In this document: piece after piece, positions 1-9,738 of the stretch
How the letters are laid out: each line of letters starts with the position of its first letter
Position numbering within the stretch: position 1 is the stretch's first letter
NCBI RefSeq assembly: GCF_003236315.1
Contig: NZ_POTY01000002.1
Location: 40,952 to 104,951, forward strand
DNA: 64,000 bases
Direction: 5' to 3'
Source: Micromonospora craterilacus
Lineage (GTDB): Bacteria > Actinomycetota > Actinomycetes > Mycobacteriales > Micromonosporaceae
Translations under genes and position numbers: made by a program
The notes under the pieces: model-generated
What the model saw: the letters and a program-made list of their open reading frames with translations, nothing else
Databases searched by the model: none
What the model was told of the DNA's origin: nothing

Positions 1-581
1 TTGACCGGCTCCTCGGTGACCCCGTGTGAGGTCTTCGGCGCCGCCTTGGCCAGCACCGGGCCCTTGCCCTGGCCGTTGCCCGGCTGGGCGTGCACGTCCT
101 TGCGCTGGACCACCTGGGTCGGCAGGTCGGTGTTCACCTTGACGTGGCACAGGAAGGTCGGGCACTTCGAGAGGATGACCGTCCAACCGAGATTCTCGTC
201 GGGGTCCAGCTCGACGATGACGTACCGGCCCGGCACCGATCGGCGGTCGGCGCGGGTCGTCGGCTCGCTGTTGGTGTAGGTGTGGGTGACCGTGCGGTCG
301 GCCAGCTTGGGCAGGTCTTCGATGGGGTTGAAGCGGAAGTTGTACGTGGTGTCGGACACCGCGAAGGTCGAGTTGTCGAGGGTGCGGGGGTTCACCGTGG
401 CCGCGTACTCCACGGCCACCGCGGTGACCTTCTGGCCGTAGGTCTGGACGGTGGTGATCGGGGTGACGCCTCGGATGCCGCCGGTGGCGCCACCCTGGTC
501 CTTCGTCGCGGCGTAGGCCGTGCCCGTCGAGGCCAGCGCCAGCACCGCGGCGAAGGCGATCAGCATCCTTCGCAGTCTCAT
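1..581 (-). CDS. Secreted protein, C-terminus cut by window edge; possible Ig-like N-terminus of a COG4099-type esterase
   Basis: Minus-strand gene starting with ATG at 581, preceded by a GGAGGA ribosome binding site on that strand, and running off the left edge without a stop. The first 24 residues form a signal peptide (MRLRR, hydrophobic core, AYA cleavage motif). The next 110 or so residues contain VTAVAVEYAATVNP and a beta-rich stretch with GRYVIVELDPDE, which resembles the Ig-like domain placed before the hydrolase domain in secreted esterases/predicted peptidases. After it comes a Gly/Gln/Lys-rich linker. The catalytic part, if any, lies outside the window, so the enzyme assignment is an inference of modest confidence. 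That it is a real exported coding sequence is well supported by the RBS, signal peptide and codon use. Confidence 0.6.
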   Translation of the reverse strand, partial: MRLRRMLIAFAAVLALASTGTAYAATKDQGGATGGIRGVTPITTVQTYGQKVTAVAVEYAATVNPRTLDNSTFAVSDTTYNFRFNPIEDLPKLADRTVTHTYTNSEPTTRADRRSVPGRYVIVELDPDENLGWTVILSKCPTFLCHVKVNTDLPTQVVQRKDVHAQPGNGQGKGPVLAKAAPKTSHGVTEEPV

Positions 582-667
582 TGGTCCTCCTTGTCGGACG
601 CGGCCGGCTGGCCGGTCAACGCCGGGAGCGCGCCCGGTGCCGGCTGGGGTGCTGTAAGAAGACGGCC

Positions 668-683
668 GCTAAACTGATTTAGC
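668..683. promoter_or_regulatory. Perfect dyad GCTAAA-CTGA-TTTAGC, possible operator
   Basis: This AT-rich perfect inverted repeat stands out in GC-rich DNA 87 bp upstream of the start of the minus-strand secreted gene. It has the size of a repressor site, but it could also be a small hairpin. No matching second copy was seen in the window. Confidence 0.35.
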
Positions 684-999
684 AGAGCATCTGCCGTGCC
701 GGGTTCGGATGTCAAGGGGCCGCGGCAACAGGCCGGAAACGTCTGGTTCACCTGGGCGGCCGGATTCGCCGGCCGAAGGTGGTCCAGAGTGGATGTTGCG
801 GGGCGTGGCGGCTCGGCTGCGTTCCGCCGCCGACACTCGACGTGACGCATCCCTCACCGTCGATGAGTGTCCCCGATTCGGTCCGCGTCGCCCGCTGGCG
901 CCGCCGCGTGGACACCCGCCCTGACCTGCGGCAACCTGACCGATCGGAGGAGCGGCTCGTTCGTTACGAGACCGTGACCGCCGGATTTCGGGCGAGGTG

Positions 1000-1027
1000 T
1001 TGACCCGGGCTATGTGAGCGCTAACAC
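1000..1027 (+). promoter_or_regulatory. Promoter of chvE operon with overlapping LacI-type operator
   Basis: TTGACC at 1000-1005 and TAACAC at 1022-1027 are spaced by 16 bp, as in a housekeeping promoter. The 14-mer TGTGAGCGCTAACA at 1013-1026 is a CG-centred palindrome with one mismatched pair and covers the -10 box. The araB promoter at 7082-7110 has the same design and nearly the same 14-mer. This suggests repression of both operons by one LacI-family regulator, probably the one encoded at 16626. Confidence 0.65.
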
Positions 1028-1089
1028 TTGGCGTCCAAGTGCGACCCGCGCAGCCGTCTGACGGCGCGAGTTCCAGATTGGGGAAGCCA

Positions 1090-2226
1090 GTGAACAGAAA
1101 GATCCTGGCCGCTCTCGGTAGCGCCGTACTGGCGCTCAGCATGGCGGCTTGCAGTGGTGAGGGTGCCGGCAGCGGCGGCAGCGGCGATAAGAAGCCCGCC
1201 GACCTGACCATCGGCGTCTCGATGCCGACCCAGACCTCCGAGCGGTGGATCGCCGACGGCAAATCGGTCAAGGAGAAGCTAGAGGCCAAGGGCTACAAGG
1301 TGGACCTCCAGTACGCCGGCGACGACATTCCCACCCAGTCGCAGCAGGTCGACCAGATGATCACGCGCGGTGCCAACGTGCTGATCATCGCGGCCATCGA
1401 CGGCACCGCACTGAGTGGACAGCTGCAGGCGGCGGCCGAGGCCAAGATCCCGGTCATCGCCTACGACCGGCTCATCCGGGAAAGCCCGAACGTCGACTTC
1501 TACGTCAGCTTCGACAACTACAAGGTCGGCGTCGCGCAGGCCAGCGCGCTGCTGGTCGGCCTCGGAGTGCAGAACAAGGACGGCTCGAAGGGCAGCGCGT
1601 CCGGACCGTTCAACATTGAGCTGTTCGCCGGATCGCTCGACGACAACAACGCGCACTTCTTCTTCAACGGCGCGATGGACACGCTCAAGCCGTTCATCGA
1701 CGACGGCACGCTGAAGGTGAAGTCCGGGCAGACCAAGATCGACCAGGTGGCGATCCTGCGCTGGCAGCAAGAGGGCGCGCAGAAGCGGATGGAGGACCTG
1801 CTGACGTCCAGCTACAACGACCGCAGCAAGGTCGACGGGGTGCTGTCGCCGTACGACGGCCTGTCGCGCGGCATCATCACCGCGCTGCAGAACGCCGGCT
1901 ACGGCGGGGCCAACAAGATGCCGGTGGTGACCGGGCAGGACGCCGAGATCGCCTCGGTCAAGCTGATCAACGACGGGGTGCAGAGCTCTACCATCTTCAA
2001 GGACACCCGTCTGCTCGCCGACCAGGCCGTGGTCGCCGCCGAGGCGTTCCTCCAGGACAAGACGCCGGAGGCCAACGACACCGACACCTACAACAACGGG
2101 GTCAAGGTCGTCCCGTCGTTCCTGCTGCCGGTGCAGACCGTCTACAAGGACGAGATCAAGCCGATCCTGATCGACTCCGGGTACTACACCGCTGAGGAAG
2201 TCGCCGCCGGCCAGGCCAAGGGCTGA
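1090..2226 (+). CDS. chvE: ChvE-type sugar-binding lipoprotein of a multiple-monosaccharide ABC transporter
   Basis: Periplasmic-binding-protein-type lipoprotein of 378 aa that should capture sugars outside the membrane for the GguAB-type transporter encoded next. The GTG at 1090 is chosen because it begins a classical lipoprotein signal (NRKIL, hydrophobic core, LSMAAC with the lipidated Cys at residue 21). The in-frame upstream extension has no such logic. The mature part shows the ChvE-family segments IGVSMPTQTSERW near the N-terminus, QVDQMITRGANVLIIAAIDG, and IPVIAYDRLI. It is followed by a strong hairpin and then by the ATPase gene. The arabinose neighbourhood suggests L-arabinose or a related pentose as substrate, but ChvE proteins accept several aldoses, so the ligand is inferred. 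Confidence 0.88.
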   Translation: MNRKILAALGSAVLALSMAACSGEGAGSGGSGDKKPADLTIGVSMPTQTSERWIADGKSVKEKLEAKGYKVDLQYAGDDIPTQSQQVDQMITRGANVLIIAAIDGTALSGQLQAAAEAKIPVIAYDRLIRESPNVDFYVSFDNYKVGVAQASALLVGLGVQNKDGSKGSASGPFNIELFAGSLDDNNAHFFFNGAMDTLKPFIDDGTLKVKSGQTKIDQVAILRWQQEGAQKRMEDLLTSSYNDRSKVDGVLSPYDGLSRGIITALQNAGYGGANKMPVVTGQDAEIASVKLINDGVQSSTIFKDTRLLADQAVVAAEAFLQDKTPEANDTDTYNNGVKVVPSFLLPVQTVYKDEIKPILIDSGYYTAEEVAAGQAKG

Positions 2227-2234
2227 CGGTGCGG

Positions 2235-2273
2235 TACCGGGCTCGGCTGCGCTGTCCGTCGCCGAGCCCGGTA
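2235..2273 (+). terminator. Intercistronic hairpin after the sugar-binding protein gene
   Basis: A perfect 13-bp stem (2235-2247 with 2261-2273) and a 13-nt loop lie 8 bases after the chvE stop. There is no U-tract, so partial termination or 3'-end protection is more likely than full termination. That would favour binding protein over ATPase and permease. Confidence 0.6.
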
Positions 2274-2331
2274 TCCGTCCCGGACTGACTACCCTCCAGA
2301 CACGACGACCTAGACGCTCAGGACGGTGAGC

Positions 2332-3866
<1,535 letters not shown>

Positions 3867-3870
<4 letters not shown>

Positions 3871-5114
3871 CCAGCACCAAGCCCTCCTCGACGGCACCGA
3901 AGCCGACCGAGAGCGCTCCGGCTGCCGCACTGCACGTCGGCACCAGCGACCCCCGTACGCTGATCATGAACAACCTGCGGCAGAGCGGCATCTTCGTCGC
4001 CCTCGTCGTCATCGTCGCGCTCTTCGCGTTCCTGACCGACGGGCTCTCGCTCAGCCCGGGCAACATCACCAACATCGTCCTGCAGTACTCCTACATCCTC
4101 GTGCTCGCGATCGGCATGGTCATCGTGATCATCGGCGGGCACATCGACCTGTCCGTCGGCTCGGTGGTCGCGTTGACCGGCGCGGTCTCCGCCGTGGTCG
4201 TCATCCGGCAGGGCCATCCGTGGTGGCTCGGCGTGCTGGCCGCCATCGCCGTCGGGCTCGCGGTCGGCGCCTGGCACGGCTTCTGGGTGGCGTACGTCGG
4301 CATCCCCGCCTTCATCGTGACCCTCGCGGGCATGCTGCTGTTCCGCGGCCTCACCCTCCGGGTGCTGGACAACATCTCGCTGTCGCCGTTCCCGGCCGAG
4401 TACAACCGGATCGCGGCCGGATTCCTCAACGGACTGATCGGCGGCGACGGCTACGACGCCTTCACCCTGCTCATTGGCGGCATCGCGGTGGCCGGCTACG
4501 TGGTGAGCTGCTTCCGCACCCGGGTGGCGCGCATCCGCTACCAGCAGCCCGTCGAGTCGTTCGCGCTGTTCGTCGCGCGGATGGCGCTGGTCGGCGCCGT
4601 GGTCATGTACTTCGCCTGGCAGTTGGCCAACGCCCGGGGCTTGCCGATCGTGCTGATCATCCTCGCCGTCCTGGTGCTGGTCTACGGCCTGCTCACCCGG
4701 CGTACCGTCTTCGGCCGGCAGGTGTACGCCATCGGCGGCAACCTCTCCGCGGCGATGCTGTCCGGCGTGAAGGTCCGCACCGTCAACTTCTGGATCTTCG
4801 TCAACATGGGTTTCCTGTCCGCCGTGGCGGGGATCATCTTCTCCTCGCGGTCCAACGGGGCCCAGCCGGCGGCCGGTAACATGTTCGAGCTGGACGCGAT
4901 CGCCGCGGCGTTCATCGGCGGGGCGGCCGTCACCGGTGGTGTCGGCACCGTCGTAGGCGCCATGGTCGGCGGTCTCATCATGGCGGTGATGAGCAACGGC
5001 ATGCAGCTGATGGGCGTGGACCAGTCGATGCAGTCGGTGGTGAAGGGCCTGGTGCTGCTCGTCGCCGTGGCCTTCGACGTCTACAACAAGCGGCGCGCCG
5101 GCGCGAACCGTTGA
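3867..5114 (+). CDS. gguB: Sugar ABC transporter permease (GguB type)
   Basis: Integral membrane permease of 415 aa, translationally coupled to the ATPase through an ATGA overlap. A polar N-terminal tail of about 40 residues precedes roughly ten hydrophobic segments. The family-typical motif [17 protein letters not shown] sits after the third segment, and [16 protein letters not shown] and [18 protein letters not shown] follow toward the C-terminus, as in AraH/XylH/GguB permeases. It ends in a short basic tail (KRRAGANR). With ChvE and GguA it makes a complete importer. It lies directly before a ROK regulator gene with a 22-bp gap, suggesting the regulator is co-transcribed. Confidence 0.9.
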
Positions 5115-5136
5115 CGGTGCGGTGCCGGAGGTCGGA

Positions 5137-6351
5137 GTGGTCCAGGAGGAGATCCGCCGGCGCAACGCCGGTGCTCTGCTGCGGTACGTACACCTGCTCG
5201 GCGCGGTGTCCCGCGCCGAGCTGGCCGAGCGGATGGGACTGAACCGCAGCACCATCATGGCGCTGACCACCGAGTTGACCCGGGTGGGTCTGGTCCACGA
5301 GGAGCTGCCCACCGACACCGGGCGGGCCGGGCGGCCCTCGCTGCTGGTCCGGCCCGCGGCCGACCGGTTCTACGTGCTGGCCTTCGACGTCGCCGTGGAC
5401 CGGCTGGTCGCCGCTCGGGTGGGGCTCGGCGGCTCCATCCTGGAGCGTCGGACGGCGGTGCGCCCGCGCGCCGGGCCCGATCTGCACGAGGTGGTCGAGG
5501 TCCTCGCCCGCTTCGGCCGCCAACTGCACCGCGCGGCACCGCCGGACGCGATCTGCGTGGGCGTGGGCGCCTCGTACTGCGGCATGATCCGGCCCGGGGA
5601 CGGGATGGTGCGCTTCGGGCCCGACCTGGGCTGGGTGGACCAGGCGTTCGGGGCCGAACTCGGCCGCCGCCTCGGCCTCGGCCTGCCGGTGACGGTGGGC
5701 AACGAGGCGCATCTCGGCGCGCAGGCCGAGCAGCAGCGCGGTGCGGGCGTCGGCTTCCAGAACCTCATCTACCTGCATGGTGACGTGGGTGTCGGCGGTG
5801 GGATCATCGTCGGGGGCCGGTTGCTGGGCGGTGACGGCGGCTACGGCTGCGAGCTGGGGCACATGGTGGTGAACCCGCACGACGGGCGCCCCTGCGGCTG
5901 CGGCTCGTACGGCTGCCTGGAGGCGGAGGTCGGCGAGCGGGCCCTGCTCGACGTCGCCGGCCGACCCGCCGAACTGTTCGGCCGGGAGGCCATCCGGTCG
6001 GTGACGGACGACGCCGACCGCGGCGACCCCGCGGCCCGGGAGGCGCTGCGCCAGATCGGCGACTGGCTCGGCATCGGAGTGGCGAACCTGATCAACCTGT
6101 TCAACCCGGGCATGGTGGTCTTCGGCGGGATGCTGTGCGACCTGTACCCGGGTGCGGCGGCTCAGGTGCGCAGCCGGATCGCCCGCAACGTGCTGCCGGT
6201 CGCCCGGGAAAACGTACGGCTGCGCACCGCGGCGCTCGGTGACGACGCCACCCTGGTGGGCGCCGCCGAACTCGGCTTCGCCCCGTTGCTCGCCGACCCG
6301 CTGGGCCGGCCCGCCGACACGGGGCGTCGCGCCGCCGGCAGCTGCCGTTGA
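5137..6351 (+). CDS. ROK-family transcriptional regulator
   Basis: Sugar-responsive repressor of the NagC/XylR type, 404 aa from GTG 5137 (GGAGGTCGGA just upstream; GTG at 5122 is an alternative with a weaker site). An N-terminal winged helix-turn-helix (about residues 12-55, RAELAERMGLNRSTIMALT) is followed by an ROK sugar-kinase-like fold. The zinc motif is present: H242 in CELGHM and the CGCGSYGC cysteines at 253-260. The kinase catalytic Asp of ROK enzymes (ND motif) is replaced by Glu in VGNEAHLGA (residue 190), and the phosphate-binding DxGxT is absent. It therefore probably binds sugar without phosphorylating it. Its position as last gene of the chvE-ggu operon suggests control of that transporter. 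Confidence 0.85.
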   Translation: MVQEEIRRRNAGALLRYVHLLGAVSRAELAERMGLNRSTIMALTTELTRVGLVHEELPTDTGRAGRPSLLVRPAADRFYVLAFDVAVDRLVAARVGLGGSILERRTAVRPRAGPDLHEVVEVLARFGRQLHRAAPPDAICVGVGASYCGMIRPGDGMVRFGPDLGWVDQAFGAELGRRLGLGLPVTVGNEAHLGAQAEQQRGAGVGFQNLIYLHGDVGVGGGIIVGGRLLGGDGGYGCELGHMVVNPHDGRPCGCGSYGCLEAEVGERALLDVAGRPAELFGREAIRSVTDDADRGDPAAREALRQIGDWLGIGVANLINLFNPGMVVFGGMLCDLYPGAAAQVRSRIARNVLPVARENVRLRTAALGDDATLVGAAELGFAPLLADPLGRPADTGRRAAGSCR

Positions 6352-6410
6352 CGGTCGTCGGTGCCGACGGTGTCGGCCATCCGGCTGCCAAACTGCATCG
6401 ATATATGGCA

Positions 6411-6424
6411 TGTTATCGCTGACA
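6411..6424. promoter_or_regulatory. LacI-type operator-like site (degenerate)
   Basis: TGTTATCGCTGACA is CG-centred and differs from a perfect TGTTATCG palindrome at two right-half positions. It lies 60 bp after the ROK gene in a locally AT-rich patch. It belongs to the same motif family as sites at 17766 and 20705. Confidence 0.45.
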
Positions 6425-6609
6425 TAAGCAGCCAGGCGATCGAGGCGGATTCCATCGAATGAAATCGAGGTGCCCGGGTTGTTGTGGTGGGCCGGCGCCG
6501 GTCCCTGAACATGCATGTCAACGGCGAGGGAGGACCGCGATCGCGCCCCCGGCGCTGGTGCGTCCGGGTCTGCCTTCGGCTGTCGCTGATCTCGATTGCC
6601 GATCGATGG

Positions 6610-6623
6610 TGTTAACGCTCATT
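6610..6623 (-). promoter_or_regulatory. LacI-type operator-like site
   Basis: Read on the minus strand the 14-mer is AATGAGCGTTAACA. It differs from the araB operator (TGTGAGCGTTAACA) only in its first three bases. No promoter is evident around it, so it is probably an auxiliary site about 490 bp upstream of the araB operator. Confidence 0.5.
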
Positions 6624-7081
6624 CAGCCAATTTTCCGGTGCCGAGGTCGGTGCCTGCGCTCGCGGTGGGTTGCCGGGCGCCGGCCGTCGCGCCGGTATCG
6701 AGCGGGCTGCCGGAGCGGCGATCCGGCCCTGCCGGCAACGGCGGTGGCGGTGTTTCGCTCCTTCGTGGGGTGCTGCGCGCAGCCGCCCGGTCGAGGCATG
6801 CGCGAGCCGACCGGCCGGAGCGTCGCCCGGTCGGCGGTGGCCCCGGCCGGCCGGGCCAGAGTCCCGATCGCTGGCCGGAGCCCCTGTTTCGTTGTCCGGC
6901 AAGCGTTTCGGCGGCACCGCACGGCAACGTGACGGTGTGCCTGGACGGTGGGCGGCGGCTACGATGCCGTCCGCGCTGAACTGGGCCGCAGGGGGCGTGG
7001 ATCTGGGCCTGCCACCGGTTCCGCCGAGGGGTGACAGACCCGGCGGTGCGCTCCGTTACGGAGCTGTTGCCGGCAGGTGTC

Positions 7082-7110
7082 TTGACGGCATGGGATGTGA
7101 GCGTTAACAC
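7082..7110 (+). promoter_or_regulatory. araB operon promoter with overlapping LacI-type operator
   Basis: TTGACG at 7082-7087 and TAACAC at 7105-7110 are spaced by 17 bp. The operator TGTGAGCGTTAACA (7096-7109) covers the -10 box. Spacing and sequence closely match the chvE promoter at 1000-1027. The transcript would begin about 20-25 bases before the araB start codon. Confidence 0.65.
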
Positions 7111-7138
7111 TGAGGTTCGTCATCGGCGGAGGTTGAAC

Positions 7139-8824
7139 ATGAGCGGTGTGGACGCAGCGGGCGATCGGTACGTCGTCGGGGTCGACTACGGCACCCTGTC
7201 GGGGCGGGCCCTGGTGGTCCGGGTTCGCGATGGTGCCGAGTTGGGGACGGCGGTGCACGAGTACCGCAACGCGGTCATCGACTCCGCTCTGCCGGACGGC
7301 GGAACGCCCCTGCCACCCGACTGGGCGTTGCAGGATCCTGAGGACTACCGCGACGTGCTGCGCTACGCCGTACCCGCCGCCGTGGCCGCCGCCGGGGTGG
7401 ACCCGGGCGACGTCGTCGGCATCGGCATCGACTTCACCGCCTGCACCGTCCTGCCGACGCTCGCCGACGGCACCCCGCTGTGCGAGGTGCCGGAGCTGCG
7501 CCAGCGCCCGCACTCCTGGGTGAAGCTCTGGAAGCACCACGCCGCCCAGCCGCACGCCGACCGGATCAACGCGCTGGCCCACGAGCGCGGCGAGCCGTGG
7601 ATCGGCCGCTACGGCGGCAAGATCTCCGCCGAGTGGCAGTTCGCCAAGGGCTTGCAGCTGCTGGAGGAGGACCCGGAGGTCTACCAGCGGGCCGAGCGCT
7701 TTATCGAGGCCGCGGACTGGATCGTGTGGCAGCTGTGCGGTGTCGAGACCCGCAACGTCTGCACGGCCGGCTACAAGGGCATCCTGCAGGACGGCCGGTA
7801 CCCGTCGACGGACTACCTGACCGCACTCAACCCCGGCTTCGGCGACTTCGTGGCCAAACTGGACGGTCCGCTGATGCCGCTGGGCGGCCGGGCCGGCGAG
7901 CTGACCGCCCGCGCCGCCGCGTGGACCGGCCTGCCAGAAGGGATCGCGGTGGCCGTCGGCAACGTCGACGCCCACGTCACCGCGGCCTCCGCCCAGGCGA
8001 TCGCGCCGGGCCGGCTGGTGGCGATCATGGGTACCTCCACCTGCCACGTGGTCAACGGCACCCGGCCCGCCGAGGTGGCCGGGATGTGCGGCGTCGTCGA
8101 CGGCGGCATCAGCGCCGGCGCGTGGGGCTACGAGGCCGGGCAGAGCGGCGTCGGCGACATCTTCGGCTGGTTCGTCAAGCACGCCGCCCCGACCGGGGCG
8201 GACTCGCACGAACGGCTCACCGAGCTGGCCGCGGCCCAGCCGGTCGGTGCCCACGGCCTGGTCGCGCTGGACTGGTGGAACGGCAACCGCTCACTCCTGG
8301 TCAACCACGACCTCAGTGGACTGATCGTCGGGCTGACCCTGGCCACCCGGCCGGAGGACATCTACCGGGCCCTGCTGGAGGCGACGGCGTACGGCACCAG
8401 GATGATCGTCGAGGCGTTCGTCGAGGCGGGGGTGCCGGTCGACGACCTGGTGATCGCGGGCGGCCTCACCTCGAACGAGCTGCTGATGCAGATCTACGCC
8501 GACGTGACCAACCGTCCGCTCGGCATCATCGGCTCGGCGCAGGGGCCGGCGCTCGGTTCGGCGATCCACGCCGCGGTCGCCGCCGGGGCGTACCCCTCGA
8601 TCCAGGAGGCGTCGCAGGCGATGGGCCGGGTGCAGGAGGCGGTCTACCGGCCGGACCCGGATCGGGTACGCGCGTACGACGCCCTCTACGCCGAGTACCG
8701 GACCCTGCACGACCACTTCGGTCGGGGCGCCAACGACGTGATGCTGCGCCTGCGGGCGATCCGGAACGCGGCCGTCGAGTCGGCCGCGACGCAGAACGAG
8801 GCCCCGCTGGAGGTGGTCGCATGA
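7139..8824 (+). CDS. araB: Ribulokinase
   Basis: Cytoplasmic FGGY-family kinase, 561 aa, phosphorylating L-ribulose to L-ribulose 5-phosphate in the arabinose pathway. The length matches AraB (about 560 aa), longer than xylulokinases. Recognisable segments are the N-terminal phosphate loop VGVDYGTLSGRALVV, the central MGTSTCHVV, GLVALDWWNGNRS, and the nucleotide-binding AGGLTSNELLMQIYADV near residue 450. ATG 7139 has a GGAGG site 7 bases upstream and the promoter lies just before it. Its stop overlaps an ATG that opens an 80-bp repeat element, which in turn overlaps the araD start, so araD translation may be coupled through the repeat. Confidence 0.95.
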   Translation: MSGVDAAGDRYVVGVDYGTLSGRALVVRVRDGAELGTAVHEYRNAVIDSALPDGGTPLPPDWALQDPEDYRDVLRYAVPAAVAAAGVDPGDVVGIGIDFTACTVLPTLADGTPLCEVPELRQRPHSWVKLWKHHAAQPHADRINALAHERGEPWIGRYGGKISAEWQFAKGLQLLEEDPEVYQRAERFIEAADWIVWQLCGVETRNVCTAGYKGILQDGRYPSTDYLTALNPGFGDFVAKLDGPLMPLGGRAGELTARAAAWTGLPEGIAVAVGNVDAHVTAASAQAIAPGRLVAIMGTSTCHVVNGTRPAEVAGMCGVVDGGISAGAWGYEAGQSGVGDIFGWFVKHAAPTGADSHERLTELAAAQPVGAHGLVALDWWNGNRSLLVNHDLSGLIVGLTLATRPEDIYRALLEATAYGTRMIVEAFVEAGVPVDDLVIAGGLTSNELLMQIYADVTNRPLGIIGSAQGPALGSAIHAAVAAGAYPSIQEASQAMGRVQEAVYRPDPDRVRAYDALYAEYRTLHDHFGRGANDVMLRLRAIRNAAVESAATQNEAPLEVVA

Positions 8825-8900
8825 GCGAGTGTCAGCGAGCGAATCGGCAGTGCAGTGCGGTGAACGCCCAGGCCGGCGCCGAGCGGAGCGAGGGGACGGC
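8821..8900 (+). repeat. 80-bp coding repeat element, copy 1 (araB/araD junction)
   Basis: The element starts at an ATG whose last bases form the araB stop (ATGA). It encodes 27 residues (MSECQRAN ... GAERSEGTA) and its own TGA overlaps the araD ATG in the same ATGA way. It matches copies at 12455, 12535 and 13682 in the first 25 and last 20 bases. The end of the element (GAGGGGA) supplies the araD ribosome binding site. Confidence 0.8.
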
Positions 8901-9626
8901 ATGAGCGTCGAATCAACCCTTCAACTGACCGAGCTGCGCGAGACCGTCGCCCGCCTGCACGGCGAGCTGACCCGCTACGGCCTGGTGGCCTGGACGGCCG
9001 GCAACGTCTCCGCGCGGGTCCCCGGCCGTGACCTCATGGTGATCAAGCCCAGCGGCGTCGACTACGACGACCTCTCGGCCGACAACATGGTGCTCTGCGA
9101 CCTCGAAGGCGTGCCGGTCGAGGGTGAGCTCTCCCCGTCGAGCGACACCGCCGCGCACGCGTACGTCTACCGCGCCATGCCCGAGGTCGGCGGCGTCGTG
9201 CACACCCACAGCACGTACGCCACCGCGTGGGCGGCGCGTGGCGAGTCGATTCCCTGCCACCTGACCGCACAGGCCGACGAGTTCGGCGGGGAGATCCCGG
9301 TCGGCCCGTTCGCGCTGATCGGCGGCGACGACATCGGCAAGGGCATCGTCAGCACCCTGACCGGGCACCGCTCGCCCGCAGTGCTGATGCAGAACCACGG
9401 CGTCTTCACCATCGGGCGTAATGCCCGCGCTGCGGTCAAGGCCGCGGTGATGTGCGAGGACGTCGCCCGCACCGCGCACCTGGCGCGGGCGCTCGGGCAA
9501 CCGGTGCCGATGGCGCAGGCCGACATCGACGCCCTCTACGACCGCTACCAGAACGTCTACGGCCAACGCCCCTCGCCTCCGGCGAACTCCAGCCGGTCGC
9601 GGGTCGCCCCGGCGCCCCGCGACTGA
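8901..9626 (+). CDS. araD: L-ribulose-5-phosphate 4-epimerase
   Basis: Class II aldolase-family epimerase, 241 aa, converting L-ribulose 5-phosphate to D-xylulose 5-phosphate for the pentose phosphate pathway. The metal and phosphate sites are visible: TAGNVSAR near residue 32, KPSGVDYDDL, SSDTAAH with D82, HTHS with H101 and H103, and QNHG with H166. These correspond to the catalytic Asp and zinc-binding His of E. coli AraD. ATG 8901 is chosen because GAGGGGA precedes it. An upstream in-frame extension belongs to the repeat element. Second gene of the ara operon. Confidence 0.95.
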   Translation: MSVESTLQLTELRETVARLHGELTRYGLVAWTAGNVSARVPGRDLMVIKPSGVDYDDLSADNMVLCDLEGVPVEGELSPSSDTAAHAYVYRAMPEVGGVVHTHSTYATAWAARGESIPCHLTAQADEFGGEIPVGPFALIGGDDIGKGIVSTLTGHRSPAVLMQNHGVFTIGRNARAAVKAAVMCEDVARTAHLARALGQPVPMAQADIDALYDRYQNVYGQRPSPPANSSRSRVAPAPRD

Positions 9627-9675
9627 ATTCGCACCACCCACTGAATTCGCACCACCCACTGGATCCACACCACCA
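9622..9675 (+). repeat. 18-bp tandem repeat, two exact copies plus one degenerate
   Basis: The unit beginning ACTGAATTCGC occurs at 9622-9639 and 9640-9657 exactly, and at 9658-9675 in degenerate form. The first copy includes the araD stop codon. No function is evident. Confidence 0.75.
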
Positions 9676-9738
9676 GCTCAGGCCGCCCGCGCACGTCGGC
9701 GGGCGGCGTGGACACCCGCACCCACCTGAGGAGATCCG

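Larger units (their letters stand above)
582..1089. other. 508-bp intergenic region between divergent genes
   Basis: It separates the minus-strand secreted gene from the chvE-like gene. It contains the dyad at 668-683 and the promoter/operator at 1000-1027. Short open frames inside show no ribosome binding site and no recognisable domain, so no gene is called. Confidence 0.7.
6352..7138. other. 787-bp regulatory intergenic region before the ara operon
   Basis: No convincing gene: the open frames here lack ribosome binding sites and recognisable domains. It holds three LacI-type operator-like sites (6411-6424, 6610-6623, 7096-7109) and the araB promoter. Sites 200 and 490 bp apart could support repression by DNA looping. 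Confidence 0.65.

Noticed and set aside
6459..7107. Several overlapping 100-160 codon frames in the region before araB
   Set aside because: No ribosome binding sites, no domains, Arg/Pro-rich composition. They overlap each other on both strands and contain the operators.
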